A DNA stretch of 33,449 bases from Welwitschia mirabilis (Eukaryota; Gnetophyta; Gnetopsida; Welwitschiales), in NCBI GenBank assembly GCA_051453625.1, contig JBOZIK010000001.1, positions 27,547,706 to 27,581,154 of the forward strand, read 5' to 3'. The stretch's first letter is position 1, and every line of letters starts with the position of its first letter. The position numbers were made by a program, and so were the translations under genes. Shown piece by piece: positions 9,708-21,159 of the stretch. Below the pieces are notes generated by a model. That model was not told the DNA's origin, made no database searches, and saw nothing but the letters and a program-made list of their open reading frames with translations.

Positions 9708-10680
9708 TTGATTTTGTCTTAGTACTTATCTCTATTAATCTCACAAGTAAAGCCTCTTTTAAAGATGGAACTTCTTTATCCTTATAAAGTATGTGAAAAT
9801 AAGGGATATGATCTAATATTTCAATGTCATCATCATATTCTTCTTCACCATTCTCATCATCGTATTGCATGTTATTATTTTTTTTAAAGGAGAAATGCAA
9901 TCATATAACTCTATTTCATCATTTAACAAATGATCATCCTCATTTTTATTGTTAAAAGATAGAATTAAATTATTATTATCTCTCCTTTGCTCATCTCCTA
10001 ATGAGTAGGATGTTGAAGTTTGATTCAAAATTTTATAAGATGAAGTAGAATAGATTTTAAAGGAGCCTATATTTTGTAATAATGTTTGTTGCAAGATCTA
10101 AACCAAATTTTATAGTTTATTTTTCATATTTTCTAGGCTTTTCTCCATTTCATTAATCATTTCTTTCATTAAATCATTTTCATTTTCATAGTTTATGGGA
10201 GATGGATGGAGTGGATAAAAGTGATAGTACAAGGTTGAATTCCTAAGATTTTCATTGTCATTCCTATGTGAAGTTTGAAAAGAAAAGGGGGGATAATAAG
10301 ATGGTATAAAAAGGAATAAGCTTAATCCTTAGTTTCAACATCATTTTATGTTATTATCTGTCTTCTACAAGAATTTCTTAAAAGTTTTTTCACTATTATT
10401 CTTAGAATTTTTAAGTTTGTCCTCCCCACCTCAAAAAATTTTAAAGTATCCTTCTATTACTATTCATAATTGAGAAGAATGGAAAAAGAAGAGTCTAATT
10501 CAAAATAAAGATAAGTGCATAGTGATAGTCGAGTTCTAATTTTTTTAATGTTTTAACCAAAAAAAAAGCTCAGAAAAGATATTATATGCACCTAGATATT
10601 GCATTTCAAATTCTATTTTAAAGTTAATCAATCCTTCTTTGATACTTTATTTTTCTAGACTAACCATATTACAACATCCT
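9708..10680 (-). pseudogene. Decayed acidic ORF of element 2, product unknown
   Basis: N-terminal half of the same unrecognised protein as in element 1. Two open pieces are visible: one ending in RRDNNNLILSFNNKNEDDHL-like sequence (within 9813-10094), and one with EEEYDDDIEILDHIPYF and IEISTKTKS (9708 to about 9900). The pieces lie in different frames, so at least one frameshift separates them. The equivalent in element 3 lies at about 18900-19330. The product is cut off by the gap. Confidence 0.55.
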
Positions 10681-10719
10681 ATAATTAAAAAAAATAGAAA
10701 AAAATAAAAAACAATATAC

Positions 10720-10970
10720 TATGATCCTATTTGTCATGGAAACAATAGAGGAAATAACATCCATAGAGAGTAGAAAATAGAAACTTAATGGAGTGAAAAG
10801 TTAAAAACTAGAGAAACACAGAGACGATCATTTTCCTCATCATCTAGATAATAAAGACGATGACAAAAACTAATTATTACTATGATAATAGAAAACTAAA
10901 ATCTAAAAACAAAAACTAAAATCATAGATTATCATCCTATCTATCATGGGATAACAGAGAGGATGATAGT
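10720..10970. repeat. Palindromic motif triplet in the leader (element 2)
   Basis: Copies at 10720-10765, 10825-10866 and 10929-10970, 105 and 104 bp apart. The last is the best preserved (ATCATCC...GGATGAT). The spacers share AGAAAATAGAAACTTAA and AAAACTAAAATC words, so the array is a decayed tandem repeat of about 105 bp. Confidence 0.68.
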
Positions 10971-10980
10971 TATTTTTCTA

Positions 10981-11512
10981 GTGCAACAAAGACAGAAAGG
11001 AAAGTCAAAAGGGGTCTTATTGCTAGGGTTACATAGTAGAAAATGACACACAAAAGGCACTCTAAAACATGCTCCATTATAGAAAAGAAACTAATGAAAC
11101 AGTTAAAGATCAGTTGTTAGAGTTAGTTACAGAGGTCTTCCTAGCTATTATCTAGACAACATAGGGAACGATAGCTCCTTACAAAAGATGACTTAGTAGA
11201 TGATTCAGCAGATAACTTAGTAGTTCACATTAGCATCAAATGTCTTATCATCCTACTTATCATGGAGATGACATAGGGGACGAAAGTCTTCTTTGTTTAT
11301 TTTAGTAAAGAGAAGCTAGTCTTTCTATTAGTAATCTTTCTCTAAAGCTCTATGTATCAGACTAAATGCCTCAAATTATGCTAAGAATTGCACATTTTTG
11401 AGATCTTCCATCAATTCTTCCAAATCCTTAGAATTGCATCTAAACCTGTGAAAATGTCCTGTAAAATAGCCCATAAAACCCCATCAAATAACCACAAATT
11501 GATAGCACATCA
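10981..11512 (-). repeat. Partial LTR of element 2
   Basis: 532 bp matching 3207-3733, starting TGATGTGCTATCAATTT on the minus strand at 11512. It stops abruptly at GTGCAACAAAGACAGAAAGG (10981), where leader sequence follows. Its TATA box position reads CTAGCAATA, so the promoter is mutated. Confidence 0.75.
11133..11288. repeat. Palindromic motif pair in U3 (element 2)
   Basis: Copies at 11133-11174 and 11241-11288, 108 bp apart. The second has TTATCATCC on the left and GATGACATAGGGGACGA on the right. Confidence 0.62.
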
Positions 11513-13259
11513 ATTATCCTTGCATCCTTATAAATAAAATTATTAGATCTAATTATTCCTTTTTCCCATCAAAAAAAGATCTACTTATATTCTCATTTAC
11601 CAAACGTTTTCTCATATTCTATCATCTTAATTTTGTTAATTTGGTTTTGTTATATATATTAATTTTATTATTAATGACATATAAAAGAATAAAATCTTCA
11701 AATTCATCTAGTTCATTAGAAGTTTATGAAATTGTATTTATTTCCATGAGAAAATCATAATTCTTATCTAAAGGATTTCTATCTTGAATACTTCTTAAAA
11801 TACTCCTATATTAGTATTATGAAGGATCATCTCTTATATGCTTATTTATAACATCTAGATAATACTTATATTAAACTCATGCTATAATCCCTTAATAGTC
11901 TCATTACCAAAATATGATGGAAGATTCCTAACTAGTGGAAGTTGGTCAAGATAACTCATTAAAGTGATGGATCCTTTTCTTCATGTTATTGGAAAGACAT
12001 CTACTTCATTTTTGTTAAAAAATAAAGTTATTAAAATAAAAAAGGAAACCTAGCAAACTAAAAGATATTTATTTTACAATTACATAAAAGATATAATAAG
12101 TGTTTTGGTATAGAATTTCTTATCTCATACTATAGGCATAGATCACATAGAATTTTGTAGATAGAAAATGTTAAAAAAATGATAGTTTATTTACCAATAG
12201 AGTATGTTGTTATTCCAAAGTTTTCAAATCTTAAAAAAAGTTCTTACATTGTTATTTTTTTATATTAATTAATTTAATCTTATGCACTTATTACTTCTAA
12301 CAAGGCTAATTGTTTTCATATAGACAACCCCTCCCTTCTACCACCCATTACCACAACATTTTTAAACTAGTTTGCATTATTGAAATGAAAAAAAAATAAG
12401 GGATTAATGATTCATAATTAAGAGAATATTTCTAGATTTAAAGATGATGTTAAAACTCACATGTTTAAAGGAACAAAAGATTTTTAAATTTCAAGTATAA
12501 GACCATACCATATAGAGACATAAATATTTAAATTTCATAATTAATTTAATTTATCTATATTGTGTTCTTACTATATCATGCTTTACATAAAAGCTAATAT
12601 TTGGAAGAATCTAGATGATTATTATTATTATTATAATATCTTATAGTTTTTAAATATTTAGTTATTCATACTTTTGAGAAAGCTTAACTATTATAAAATT
12701 AAATGTTACATGTTCTATTTATTTTTCAATAGGAAATAATTATTTAATTAAAAATTTCTTGTTAGTACAATTTTCTCTTATTTTGAAATAAGCAAGGATG
12801 CCTTTCCATGATGTTCAATGGCCTTTAAATTTAGTTCAAAAGGTTATAATTTAACAAAGTTATATGTTTTTTAACCATAAATGTAAAAACTAAATGAATG
12901 TTATAAGGTAACCTTATGCATTAATGAGAACAACTCTAATCTTATCTTTAAATATGGATGTGTAATTGTAATTATGTAATTGTTAATTATCTATTAGATC
13001 TATTATGTAATAAGAATAATGACTCATTTCTATCTTTAACATTTCATTTATTTTTTTATTTTCTCTTATTTTTATGTTTGTAGATTAACTTGGTATCCAA
13101 CACGATATAAAACTATCAATAGAAATGCTTTAGAGACTATACTAATAATTTTTTGTTTTGGTTACTTTTATTACAAATATAGGGTTTTTACATGTGAAAC
13201 CCCATGTTTTTATAGAATTTATAAAGGATTCATGAAACAAACCTTAGCTACTAAGGTCG

Positions 13260-13280
13260 AGATCTATTGTCAATAGATCT
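13260..13280. repeat. Perfect 21-bp palindrome
   Basis: AGATCTATTG, one T, then CAATAGATCT: two perfect 10-bp arms with a 1-nt centre. No neighbouring feature explains it. Confidence 0.7.
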
Positions 13281-13444
13281 TGTGTGTATTTAAGATGTTG
13301 TAGAGAATGAATAATAGAAAATGGATTAATAATAGTTAGAAAACATTAATTTTTAACTAAAAAATTCCATTTCCATAACTTCATAGCATGCAGGCGTTAA
13401 CATGTCATATGTGTGATGTTAAAAGTTGCACATGATAAGCCTAT

Positions 13445-13624
13445 GATGATCAACCCTAATGTTAGACATTAAACATTACATTCCTTAGTATGATACATGA
13501 CATGATATATTAAACTATTAAATATCAATTATCACATGTATTGCATGATATTTTACCATCCAATTTTATATGTACTTCCATTTTTCATGTAATGCATTAA
13601 TGTCACACATTAGAGTTTGATGCC
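13445..13624. repeat. Short inverted repeat, possible MITE remnant
   Basis: 13445-13482 and 13587-13624 are imperfect reverse complements (shared words CTAATGT, GACATTAA and CATTACAT), with a spacer of about 104 bp rich in AT and catATG-type words. No target duplication is evident. Confidence 0.4.
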
Positions 13625-13870
13625 AATTATTTAATTATTTCCTAGAAGTAATCCTAGATATAAATAAAAGTCTATTTCTTAGGAGAGGGTTTAATTTTTT
13701 AAGATAAATTATGATTATAGAAAAATATTTAATGTCTTAGAGAAAATTTGATAGGAGGAAAAGCTTAAATATTAAAAATGAAAGTTTTTTTAATAAGGAT
13801 TTCTATTTAATTTTTGAATTCATTCTTATTAGGTCTCTCTATAAAGCTTAAAAGGGTCAGTCTCAATGGG

Positions 13871-13920
13871 TAAAAAGAAAAAAAGAAGAAGAATAAAGAA
13901 AGAAAGAAAGAAAAATTAAA
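13871..13920 (+). repeat. GAAA-rich microsatellite
   Basis: A purine run of AAAAAGAA, GAAGAAGAA and four GAAA units. Confidence 0.7.
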
Positions 13921-15855
13921 AAAAATCAAGTAATAAAGCCATATTGATATAATAGATCTATCTTAAGTTAACAATTATAAACAGTTAGTTATGGAAATAA
14001 ATTGCAATTTCTTAATAAATTAATAAATGAATAATGCTTAAAAATATAATTTATAGTCCATTATCATTATATCATGAGTTTGTTTCTTAAATAAAGGCTT
14101 TTTCTTTTACTTTCAATCTAGTTATTCTATGATGAACATTAAGACTTCTAATAAATATTTGTAATTCTATTAATGATTATGAAGAAATATCTTTAGTAAA
14201 ACATTATTAAAATTTTGTAAGTCATAAAGTCATTTAATTCTTAATGTGTATAACCTATAAATTATTAATTACAATTTAAACATTTTATACCATTCATGTT
14301 ATAAGTTTTATTTTAAGAAAATCATTCATTTTTTTTATCTTATTGAATTAAAGATTATTACTAAATTATTTATAATAAAAATGATAGTTCTTTATTAAGA
14401 GATATTTATTTTAAGAAGAAACATAATGATTTTTTAAAGATATAAAAGTTATTTGTTATTTTAACAATAATTTTTTATTTACAATGAAATGGATTTACAA
14501 TATTTCTTGAAAATGTTAAAATAGATAAAATATAAGAAGTGAGTTTAAAATAAGAGGCCTTTTCATTTAAAGAAAGATATTACTTCTTAAATATAATAAC
14601 ATTAATTTATTTATTTTATAAAATATTTTATAAAAATAAAAATAAAAGGATTATGGTACTTTATAATATACTATTATTGTTGAAAGTGATAAGATTCTTC
14701 TTACTATTTTTCACTTCATGCTTAAGGATAATTAAAAAATCATTTAAGGAGAACTTTGATTTGATTGCTTTTTAGTGGCTATGAAGGTTATGAAAACCTA
14801 TTAGGATGTAACTATATGTGTTTAGTCTCAATGATATTTTTTATATGTAAAAGGATAGGCTTTTTCATAATGAATTACAAGATCCAAAAACCTATGAGAA
14901 TGAACTTAAATAAAGTTGAAACATCAAGGTAGTGGAATTGTTTCATCTTTAAATGTTTTAAATGAATAATAGAGAAAGAAATTAGACATTATTTTATTAA
15001 AAATATATGAGTCTAATTAGGAAGATAAAATATCATCATTTTAAAGATCCATCAAAAATACAACCAAATATGATTTCTATTTCAAATCCAAAATGAAAAT
15101 TAAAACTATGTCTTGTTGCAGTGTGTATTTATGCAATTGTTAAATCCTTCATTAAATTTTGTTAAGAACAAATATTTACACAAATACAACATACTAATAT
15201 AGACAGAAGTCAATCCAAATATGTAATTCATCAAAGGCACTAGGCAAGAAGAAAGAGAATTGATTTTGAATGATATTTTTTTTGGGTATTTTTATTTTAT
15301 GATTAAATAATGAAAATAGCAATGCAAGAAAATAAACACACAATGCAAAGAAATGCAAACTACTTCTAAATGCAATATCTTTTTAACTATTAAATCTTTA
15401 TCATCAAGATCTACTACATATAACCTAGATTAATTAAGGAAACTATCATTAATTCTAACCAATCTAAGCTATCAATTGTGTCGAGTAGAATATGGAAAAC
15501 ATGTAATGATTAAGCTAGGAATATAAAATGCAATATAATGTAATGCAATGCAAGATACTAAACTGATGATTTCAACCTTGACAAAGATTTCCATTGAATG
15601 CCTATACAATTATGAAACTCTTATGAAATCATAACCAACATAAACCATAAGGGACATGCACAAGAATAAAATTTAAGAGAGTATTTTCATTATTTCATGA
15701 ATCAACATCCTGTTATAAAGTAGCAACACCTTAATAAAGGATACATAGTCCAACACTAAGGAATCCCCCTCTCTGTAGCTAACAGATGGATCTCCTATTC
15801 TTTGATCATCTATTATGAGATTTTTAGGTGCTAAGTAAAATAAATTCATAGTTGA

Positions 15856-16557
15856 NNNNNNNNNNNNNNNNNNNNNNNNNNNNNNNNNNNNNNNNNNNNN
15901 NNNNNNNNNNNNNNNNNNNNNNNNNNNNNNNNNNNNNNNNNNNNNNNNNNNNNNNNNNNNNNNNNNNNNNNNNNNNNNNNNNNNNNNNNNNNNNNNNNNN
16001 NNNNNNNNNNNNNNNNNNNNNNNNNNNNNNNNNNNNNNNNNNNNNNNNNNNNNNNNNNNNNNNNNNNNNNNNNNNNNNNNNNNNNNNNNNNNNNNNNNNN
16101 NNNNNNNNNNNNNNNNNNNNNNNNNNNNNNNNNNNNNNNNNNNNNNNNNNNNNNNNNNNNNNNNNNNNNNNNNNNNNNNNNNNNNNNNNNNNNNNNNNNN
16201 NNNNNNNNNNNNNNNNNNNNNNNNNNNNNNNNNNNNNNNNNNNNNNNNNNNNNNNNNNNNNNNNNNNNNNNNNNNNNNNNNNNNNNNNNNNNNNNNNNNN
16301 NNNNNNNNNNNNNNNNNNNNNNNNNNNNNNNNNNNNNNNNNNNNNNNNNNNNNNNNNNNNNNNNNNNNNNNNNNNNNNNNNNNNNNNNNNNNNNNNNNNN
16401 NNNNNNNNNNNNNNNNNNNNNNNNNNNNNNNNNNNNNNNNNNNNNNNNNNNNNNNNNNNNNNNNNNNNNNNNNNNNNNNNNNNNNNNNNNNNNNNNNNNN
16501 NNNNNNNNNNNNNNNNNNNNNNNNNNNNNNNNNNNNNNNNNNNNNNNNNNNNNNNNN
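15856..16557. other. Assembly gap (702 N)
   Basis: A sized gap, unlike the 100-N placeholders. Open frames running across it in both directions are artefacts of undefined bases. Confidence 0.95.
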
Positions 16558-16701
16558 GAGTGGAGGAGGTATTTATTACAATTAAAACATTCTAAAAACA
16601 ACAAATCTGACCAACAAAATAGAAAGGCTAATGGTGCATAGAAGGTGCATAATACATTACACAAGTTAGGTAAAGTTTGGTGCATTAACCAAAATTAGAT
16701 T

Positions 16702-16742
16702 ACTGTCTTGATTATCATCTGGATGATGGTGGAGATGATGTC
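16702..16742. repeat. Palindromic motif in the divergent LTR
   Basis: One copy, TTATCATCTGGATGATGG plus GGAGATGATG. It shares the TCATC / GATGA arms and central TCATCTGGATGA palindrome with the main family, although the surrounding LTR is very different. Confidence 0.55.
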
Positions 16743-17032
16743 ATGTCAAAAGAAGTTTACATTAACTTCCATCTTTACTCTAGTTAGTATCCTTGTTAGC
16801 TATTATGTTGCTAATTTATGTGTTTTTAATTAGGTTTTATGATTTATTTTGTAAGACATTTACACAGGTGTATATGTAATTCTAAGGCTTTCGGAGAATC
16901 CACATAAGGTCTCAAAAATGTGAAATTCTTAGCATAATTTAAAGCATTTAAGGCATGTTATAATACATAGATATTTGAAGGAAGATTACTGATAAAAAGA
17001 TTAGCTTCTCCTTACTACAATGAATAAAGAAT

Positions 17033-17175
17033 ACCATCATCTCCTCTATTGTCCCCATGACAAGTAAAATAATAACTACATTTAATGTTGATATGGACAA
17101 CTGAGTCAACTACTGAATCATCTTTTGTAAATTACTGGTGTCTTTATGTCATCTAGACGATAGTTAGGATGACCA
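17033..17175. repeat. Palindromic motif pair in U3 (element 3)
   Basis: Copies at 17033-17072 (CCATCATCTCC, then TTGTCCCCATGAC) and 17138-17175 (GTCATCTAGACGA, then AGGATGAC), 105 bp apart. Confidence 0.62.
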
Positions 17176-17280
17176 CTGTAACTGACTCTAATATTTGACC
17201 TTAATCATTTTGTCCATTTTTTATCTATAATGGTGTGTGTTTTGAGTACCTTTTATATGTCATTTTCTACTATATAACCC

Positions 17281-17289
17281 TATAAATAA
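17281..17289 (+). promoter_or_regulatory. LTR TATA box (element 3)
   Basis: TATAAATAA preceded by CCC, conserved in position in four of the family LTRs, about 105 bp after the second U3 palindromic motif. Confidence 0.62.
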
Positions 17290-17787
17290 TAACCTCTTTT
17301 GACTCTCCTCTTTATCTTCATTGTACTAAAAATTCTTGTGACAAGAGACTAAAGATGAAAGATCTATCTTGAGATTTGCAAAAAGACATTTCCTTAATGG
17401 AGAGCTACACATCCTCCATTGAGGCTTGACTATTTTGTAACCCAATGTTATTCCTTTTAATATAAAATTTGTTTTCATTATTGCATTTATATTTGTTATA
17501 TGTCCCTTATAGTTTATGTTTCCCTTGATCTAGTGACAATTTCATTAGTAATATAGGTCTTAAGGACTATCTTTATTAAGGATAAAAGAAGGTAGTTTAG
17601 TTTTATTTTGCATTGCATTTAGTTAGTTGCATTACATCTTTATTTTCTACATTGTTCTTTAAGTTCAGTTACCATTTTCTTATGAAAATGAATCCTTAAT
17701 CTCATCTCATAGACTTCAATGAGATAAAACATTCACGTTTACTCCCACTCATACTAGTGTGTACATGCATAAATACCCACTGCAACA

Positions 17788-17805
17788 AATTAACACCATT
17801 ACTAG
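17788..17805 (+). other. Degenerate primer binding site (element 3)
   Basis: AATTAACACCATTACTAG follows the LTR and aligns with the primer site of element 1 (AATTTGGTATCATTATTGG). The TGGTATCA core is lost. The GGCTGCT leader word just after it is shared by both elements. Confidence 0.5.
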
Positions 17806-17961
17806 AGAAGGCTGCTAAGGAGAATGAGGGTTGTAATCATTAGGGTGAGTACATCGGATTTCCATTTGATTATTTATCTATAATGATGTTATATTTTAAT
17901 TACAATCCTTAGTTTTTTTTTTATTTTTGCAGTTTTTCAATTTGATTTTCAGTAGTAAAAT

Positions 17962-18200
17962 AATCATTATCCCTTTTGTCATTGTCATGATAGACAGGAT
18001 GAAGGTCTATGGTTTTAGTTTTTAGTTTTCTATTAGCATAGTAATAATTAGTCTCTATCATCTCCTTTATCTTTTGGATGATCAAAAGAATAACAGTCTT
18101 TATGTTTTTCTAGTATTTGGCTTTCCACTCTGTTAAGTTTCTATTTTTTGTTCTTTGTGTGTGTCATGTATTTTATCGTCCTCACGATAGTCAAGATAGA
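17962..18200. repeat. Palindromic motif triplet in the leader (element 3)
   Basis: Copies at 17962-18004, 18055-18097 and 18162-18200, 93 and 107 bp apart, with T-rich spacers matching (as complement) those of elements 1 and 2. This equals the triplet of the other leaders in number and order. Confidence 0.62.
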
Positions 18201-18259
18201 AGTCTATTATTTTTTATTTGTTTCTATATTGTTTTATGATTGTAGAATACTATAATATG

Positions 18260-20505
18260 ATCAGTCTATAAAAATAAATATTAAAGAAAAACAACTATAG
18301 ATAGAAGAAAGTATCAAAGAAGGATTAGTCAAACTTTGTAATAAAATTAGAAACACAATCTCTAGATGCATATAATATCTCTTCTGAGTTTTTTTCCTTT
18401 ATTAAAACATTAAGGAAACTAGAACTCGACTATCACTGTGCATTTATCTTCATGTTGAATTAGAATATTTTTTTTCATTCTTCACAATTATGAATAATAA
18501 GACAATGATACTTCAAAAAAATTTTGAGATAAGGAGGAGCAAGTTTCAAAATTCTAAGAATAATATTCAGAAAATACTTTAAGAAATTCTTGTAGAAAGA
18601 GGGATAATAATATGAAATGGTGTTGATAGTAGTGATTGGGTTCATTTCTCTTTTCAACCCTCTTATTATTTCCCCATTCTTTTTCAAACTTCATATAGGA
18701 ATGATAATGAAAATCTTAGGGATTCAACCTTGTACAATCACTTTTATCAATCCCATCCATCTCCCATGTATTACTATAAGGAAGAACCATCTTTCATAAG
18801 CTATTAAGAGAATGAAAATGATTCACTAAAACAAATGATGGACAAAATAATAAAAAACCATGAAAATACCAACAAAACACTAGAGAATTTGGTTAAAATC
18901 ATACAACAGATACTATTATAAAATTTAGAAGATGAGAAAAGGAAATACAACAATAATTTAAATCTATCTTTCAATAATAAAAATGAGAATAATCATTCAT
19001 TAGATGATGCTATTGAGATGTTCGATCATATATCTAAAACCCATTTACCAGATGGATTCATGAAAAAGCTAAAAAAATTTTAATTTATGATAAACATAAT
19101 GATCACATTTCTCCCTCTAATGAATCTAATAATATGCAATAAGATGATAAGAGTGGTAAAGAATAAGATGAGAATAACATTAAAATATTAGAACATATTC
19201 CTTATTTTTACTTACTTTGTAAAGATAATGGATTTCCACATTTAAACGAAGTTCAACTTATGAGATTAATGGAGATAAGCATTAAGGAAAAACCAATGAA
19301 AAATAGTAAACTTAGTAATAGCAACTCAATCATTAGAAATAAGGATTGCAATTTAGATTTAACAACATTATTCAATATAGAGGAAGAGGAGTCAAATCAA
19401 GAAATATCAGAAAGTCATTCATCACATAATGAAGACAATCATAACTTTTCTTTCTATAATCTTTTTAATGATAATTTTGAGGAATTCATCAACTTAGAAA
19501 AGAAAAATAATCCTCAAAAAAATAAGAAAGAAGAACAAGATACAATCAATGATAATAATAATAAAGAAGAGGAAGATATGATCAATGAAGAAATCATTCA
19601 ATTAACTCTTCAAATCACATTCTTATCCTTAAAAGTAATGTAATACATCATCTTGAGAACTTGACTCCAAGAATATCACAATCCTTTCTTTTAAAAATTT
19701 CATGTGCTACAAAAAGTAACATCTTTTTCTTTTTTATAAATATAATTCTTCTTTTCTCTTTTAATGATTTTTCTTTTCAAAAACAAGGCTTAGGATATCG
19801 TAGAACTCTAATTTAGGGTGAATCATAAGTTTGTAATCCAAATTCATGTTTAAAATTAAATGTTAAAGAGCTTATTAGATATATAAAACCTATTTTAATC
19901 ACTCATCTCAAGAATTTTCTTACAAAACCGTAGATCTNNNNNNNNNNNNNNNNNNNNNNNNNNNNNNNNNNNNNNNNNNNNNNNNNNNNNNNNNNNNNNN
20001 NNNNNNNNNNNNNNNNNNNNNNNNNNNNNNNNNNNNNAATCATACCTTCCATGTTCAATATCAAGCTCTAAATGCAATTTATATTCCAAATCCTTTATAA
20101 CATGAGTTTGATAAGAGATTGCTTGTTCATGAGTTATATAAATTTTTTATCTGTTATATTGTTACTAAATCTTGTAGAAACAAAATATTACGTGCTTATG
20201 CTAATTATTAAAATCCTTGTTTTCTTACTAAAAATCCATGTCTTGAATTAAATAATAGAAAACATTTTAAACAGGCTTTAAAATCATCTTGGATAGTTTC
20301 CTTGAGACCCTTGTCACATGTATTTTATAATGATACTCAAGATTCATAGAGTTTTCATAAGAAATTATTTTTCATTAATACTTATTACTTCTTTATCTCT
20401 TATTTGAATTCTAAAATTTATGCTATTAAAGTTTTATGTTTTTATCCTTTCTTCTTCCATTTAATTTTACTTAAAAGTGATTTTATACATTTTATATTCT
20501 ATCAA
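18260..20505 (+). pseudogene. Decayed acidic ORF of element 3, copy 1
   Basis: Fullest copy of the family's unrecognised protein. The frame opens around IEESIKEGLVKL after the leader and passes SYRNDNENLRDS, SPMYYYKEEPS, a coiled MDKIIKN...KTLENLVKIIQQ segment and an acidic DDAIEMFDHI segment. It continues through the open stretch 19260-19643 (127 codons, with EEEESNQEIS, SSHNEDN and NDNFEEFINLEKK) to NPCLELNNRKHFKQAL, RPLSHVFYND and a hydrophobic, aromatic C-terminus. Several internal TAA/TAG stops and shifts make it a pseudogene. It is interrupted by a 100-N gap. The coil followed by an acidic region resembles the C-terminal part of plant Ty3/gypsy gag proteins; that is inference. Confidence 0.6.
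19938..20037. other. Assembly gap (100 N), probably nominal
   Basis: The left flank ends TAGATCT and the right flank starts AATCATACC. The paralogous unit at about 22384-22400 reads GATCTCAAATCATACC without a break, so the real gap may be about 2 bases. Confidence 0.8.
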
Positions 20506-20748
20506 TGAGTGAACATTTGGTTTGGGCCTTATTTATCTAAAAGAATGTAAAATAATCCTTTCCTTTTTCCTTTCTTTCTAATAAAAGTATGATTAGATTT
20601 TAAGATTTGAATACAATTTGTTTACTTTAGTGTTTCCTTTTTGATTCTTATGATTTTGACTTTGATGTTTGTCTTCAGCTCTCTATTTTCATTTTCTACC
20701 TTTATTTTTCTATTAGATTTCTATTTTCTATTTTTGATTTCTATTTTT

Positions 20749-20789
20749 GTTGTCCTCTATGTCATCTAGATGATGAGAAGGATGATAGT
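20749..20789. repeat. Palindromic motif after the ORF (element 3, unit 1)
   Basis: TTGTCCTCTATG, TCATCTAGATGA, TGAGAAGGATGATAG. The 12-bp core is a perfect palindrome and the outer TTGTCCT/AGGATGA arms can pair in RNA with G-U pairs. Confidence 0.7.
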
Positions 20790-21159
20790 TTGTTGTTTTT
20801 AATTTTATTTTCTATTATTTTAAGAAAATACATTCTAATGGTTTTGTTGATATTTCTGACTTAACCACTTAATAATTTTAAAAACTTAATGAACATATGC
20901 TAAAAATATATAAGAAACCATCTGAAATTTATCTTAGCTTTTTCCTTTCGATGCCATTATGATATTACTTAATCATTTTTCAAACATGACTTATATTTTT
21001 ATTTCCATGACTACTCTTTGCTTTGTAATAAATGATATCTATTACTTATTTATCTCTTATTTGAATTCTAAAATTTATGCTATTAAAGTTTTATGTTTTT
21101 ATTCTTTCTTCTTCCATTTAATTTTACTTAAAAATGATTTCATACCTTTTATGTTTTCT

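Larger units (their letters stand above)
9708..11512 (-). mobile_element. Element 2: truncated relative of element 1
   Basis: Same orientation as element 1. On the minus strand it has the first part of a 5' LTR (11512-10981), then directly the leader palindrome array (10970-10720), then the start of the acidic ORF, ending at the gap. The rest of the LTR, the primer site and the early leader are deleted. The downstream half is absent; it was probably removed when element 1 arrived or by later deletion. Confidence 0.75.
11513..15115. other. AT-rich DNA, no gene recognised
   Basis: 3.6 kb without convincing coding sequence, LTR family similarity or RNA gene. It contains an (ATT)n run at 12617-12633, a 21-bp palindrome at 13260, an inverted repeat at 13445-13624, a GAAA-rich run at 13871-13920, and very AT-rich palindromic stretches near 14615-14645. 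It may be old unclassified transposon DNA. Confidence 0.5.
15116..16800 (-). mobile_element. Divergent LTR with large assembly gap
   Basis: Starts TGTTGCAGTGTGTATTTATG, the canonical family terminus. It then follows the family block order (AATACAACATACTAATATAGACAG-like block, AACATAAACCATAAGGGACAT-like block, GATGGATCTCCTATTCTTTGATC-like block) with many differences and a longer 5' part. A 702-N gap interrupts it. The continuation after the gap keeps one palindromic motif and runs to just before the LTR of element 3. Together with 1902-2300 it defines a second LTR subfamily. Whether both sides of the gap belong to one LTR cannot be proven. Confidence 0.55.
16806..17787 (+). repeat. 5' LTR of element 3
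   Basis: 982 bp, starting TGTTGCTAATTTATG and ending CACTGCAACA: TG...CA with the 6-bp inverted ends TGTTGC/GCAACA. This is the best-defined LTR boundary in the window. It is the reverse complement of the LTRs at 2669 and 24197. Confidence 0.82.

Noticed and set aside
13090-13110. TTGGTATCCAACAC as a primer binding site
   Set aside because: It matches only TGGTATC, has no LTR end before it and no coding sequence after it.
15846-16685. Long open frames on both strands across 15852-16595
   Set aside because: They consist almost entirely of undefined bases in the 702-N gap.
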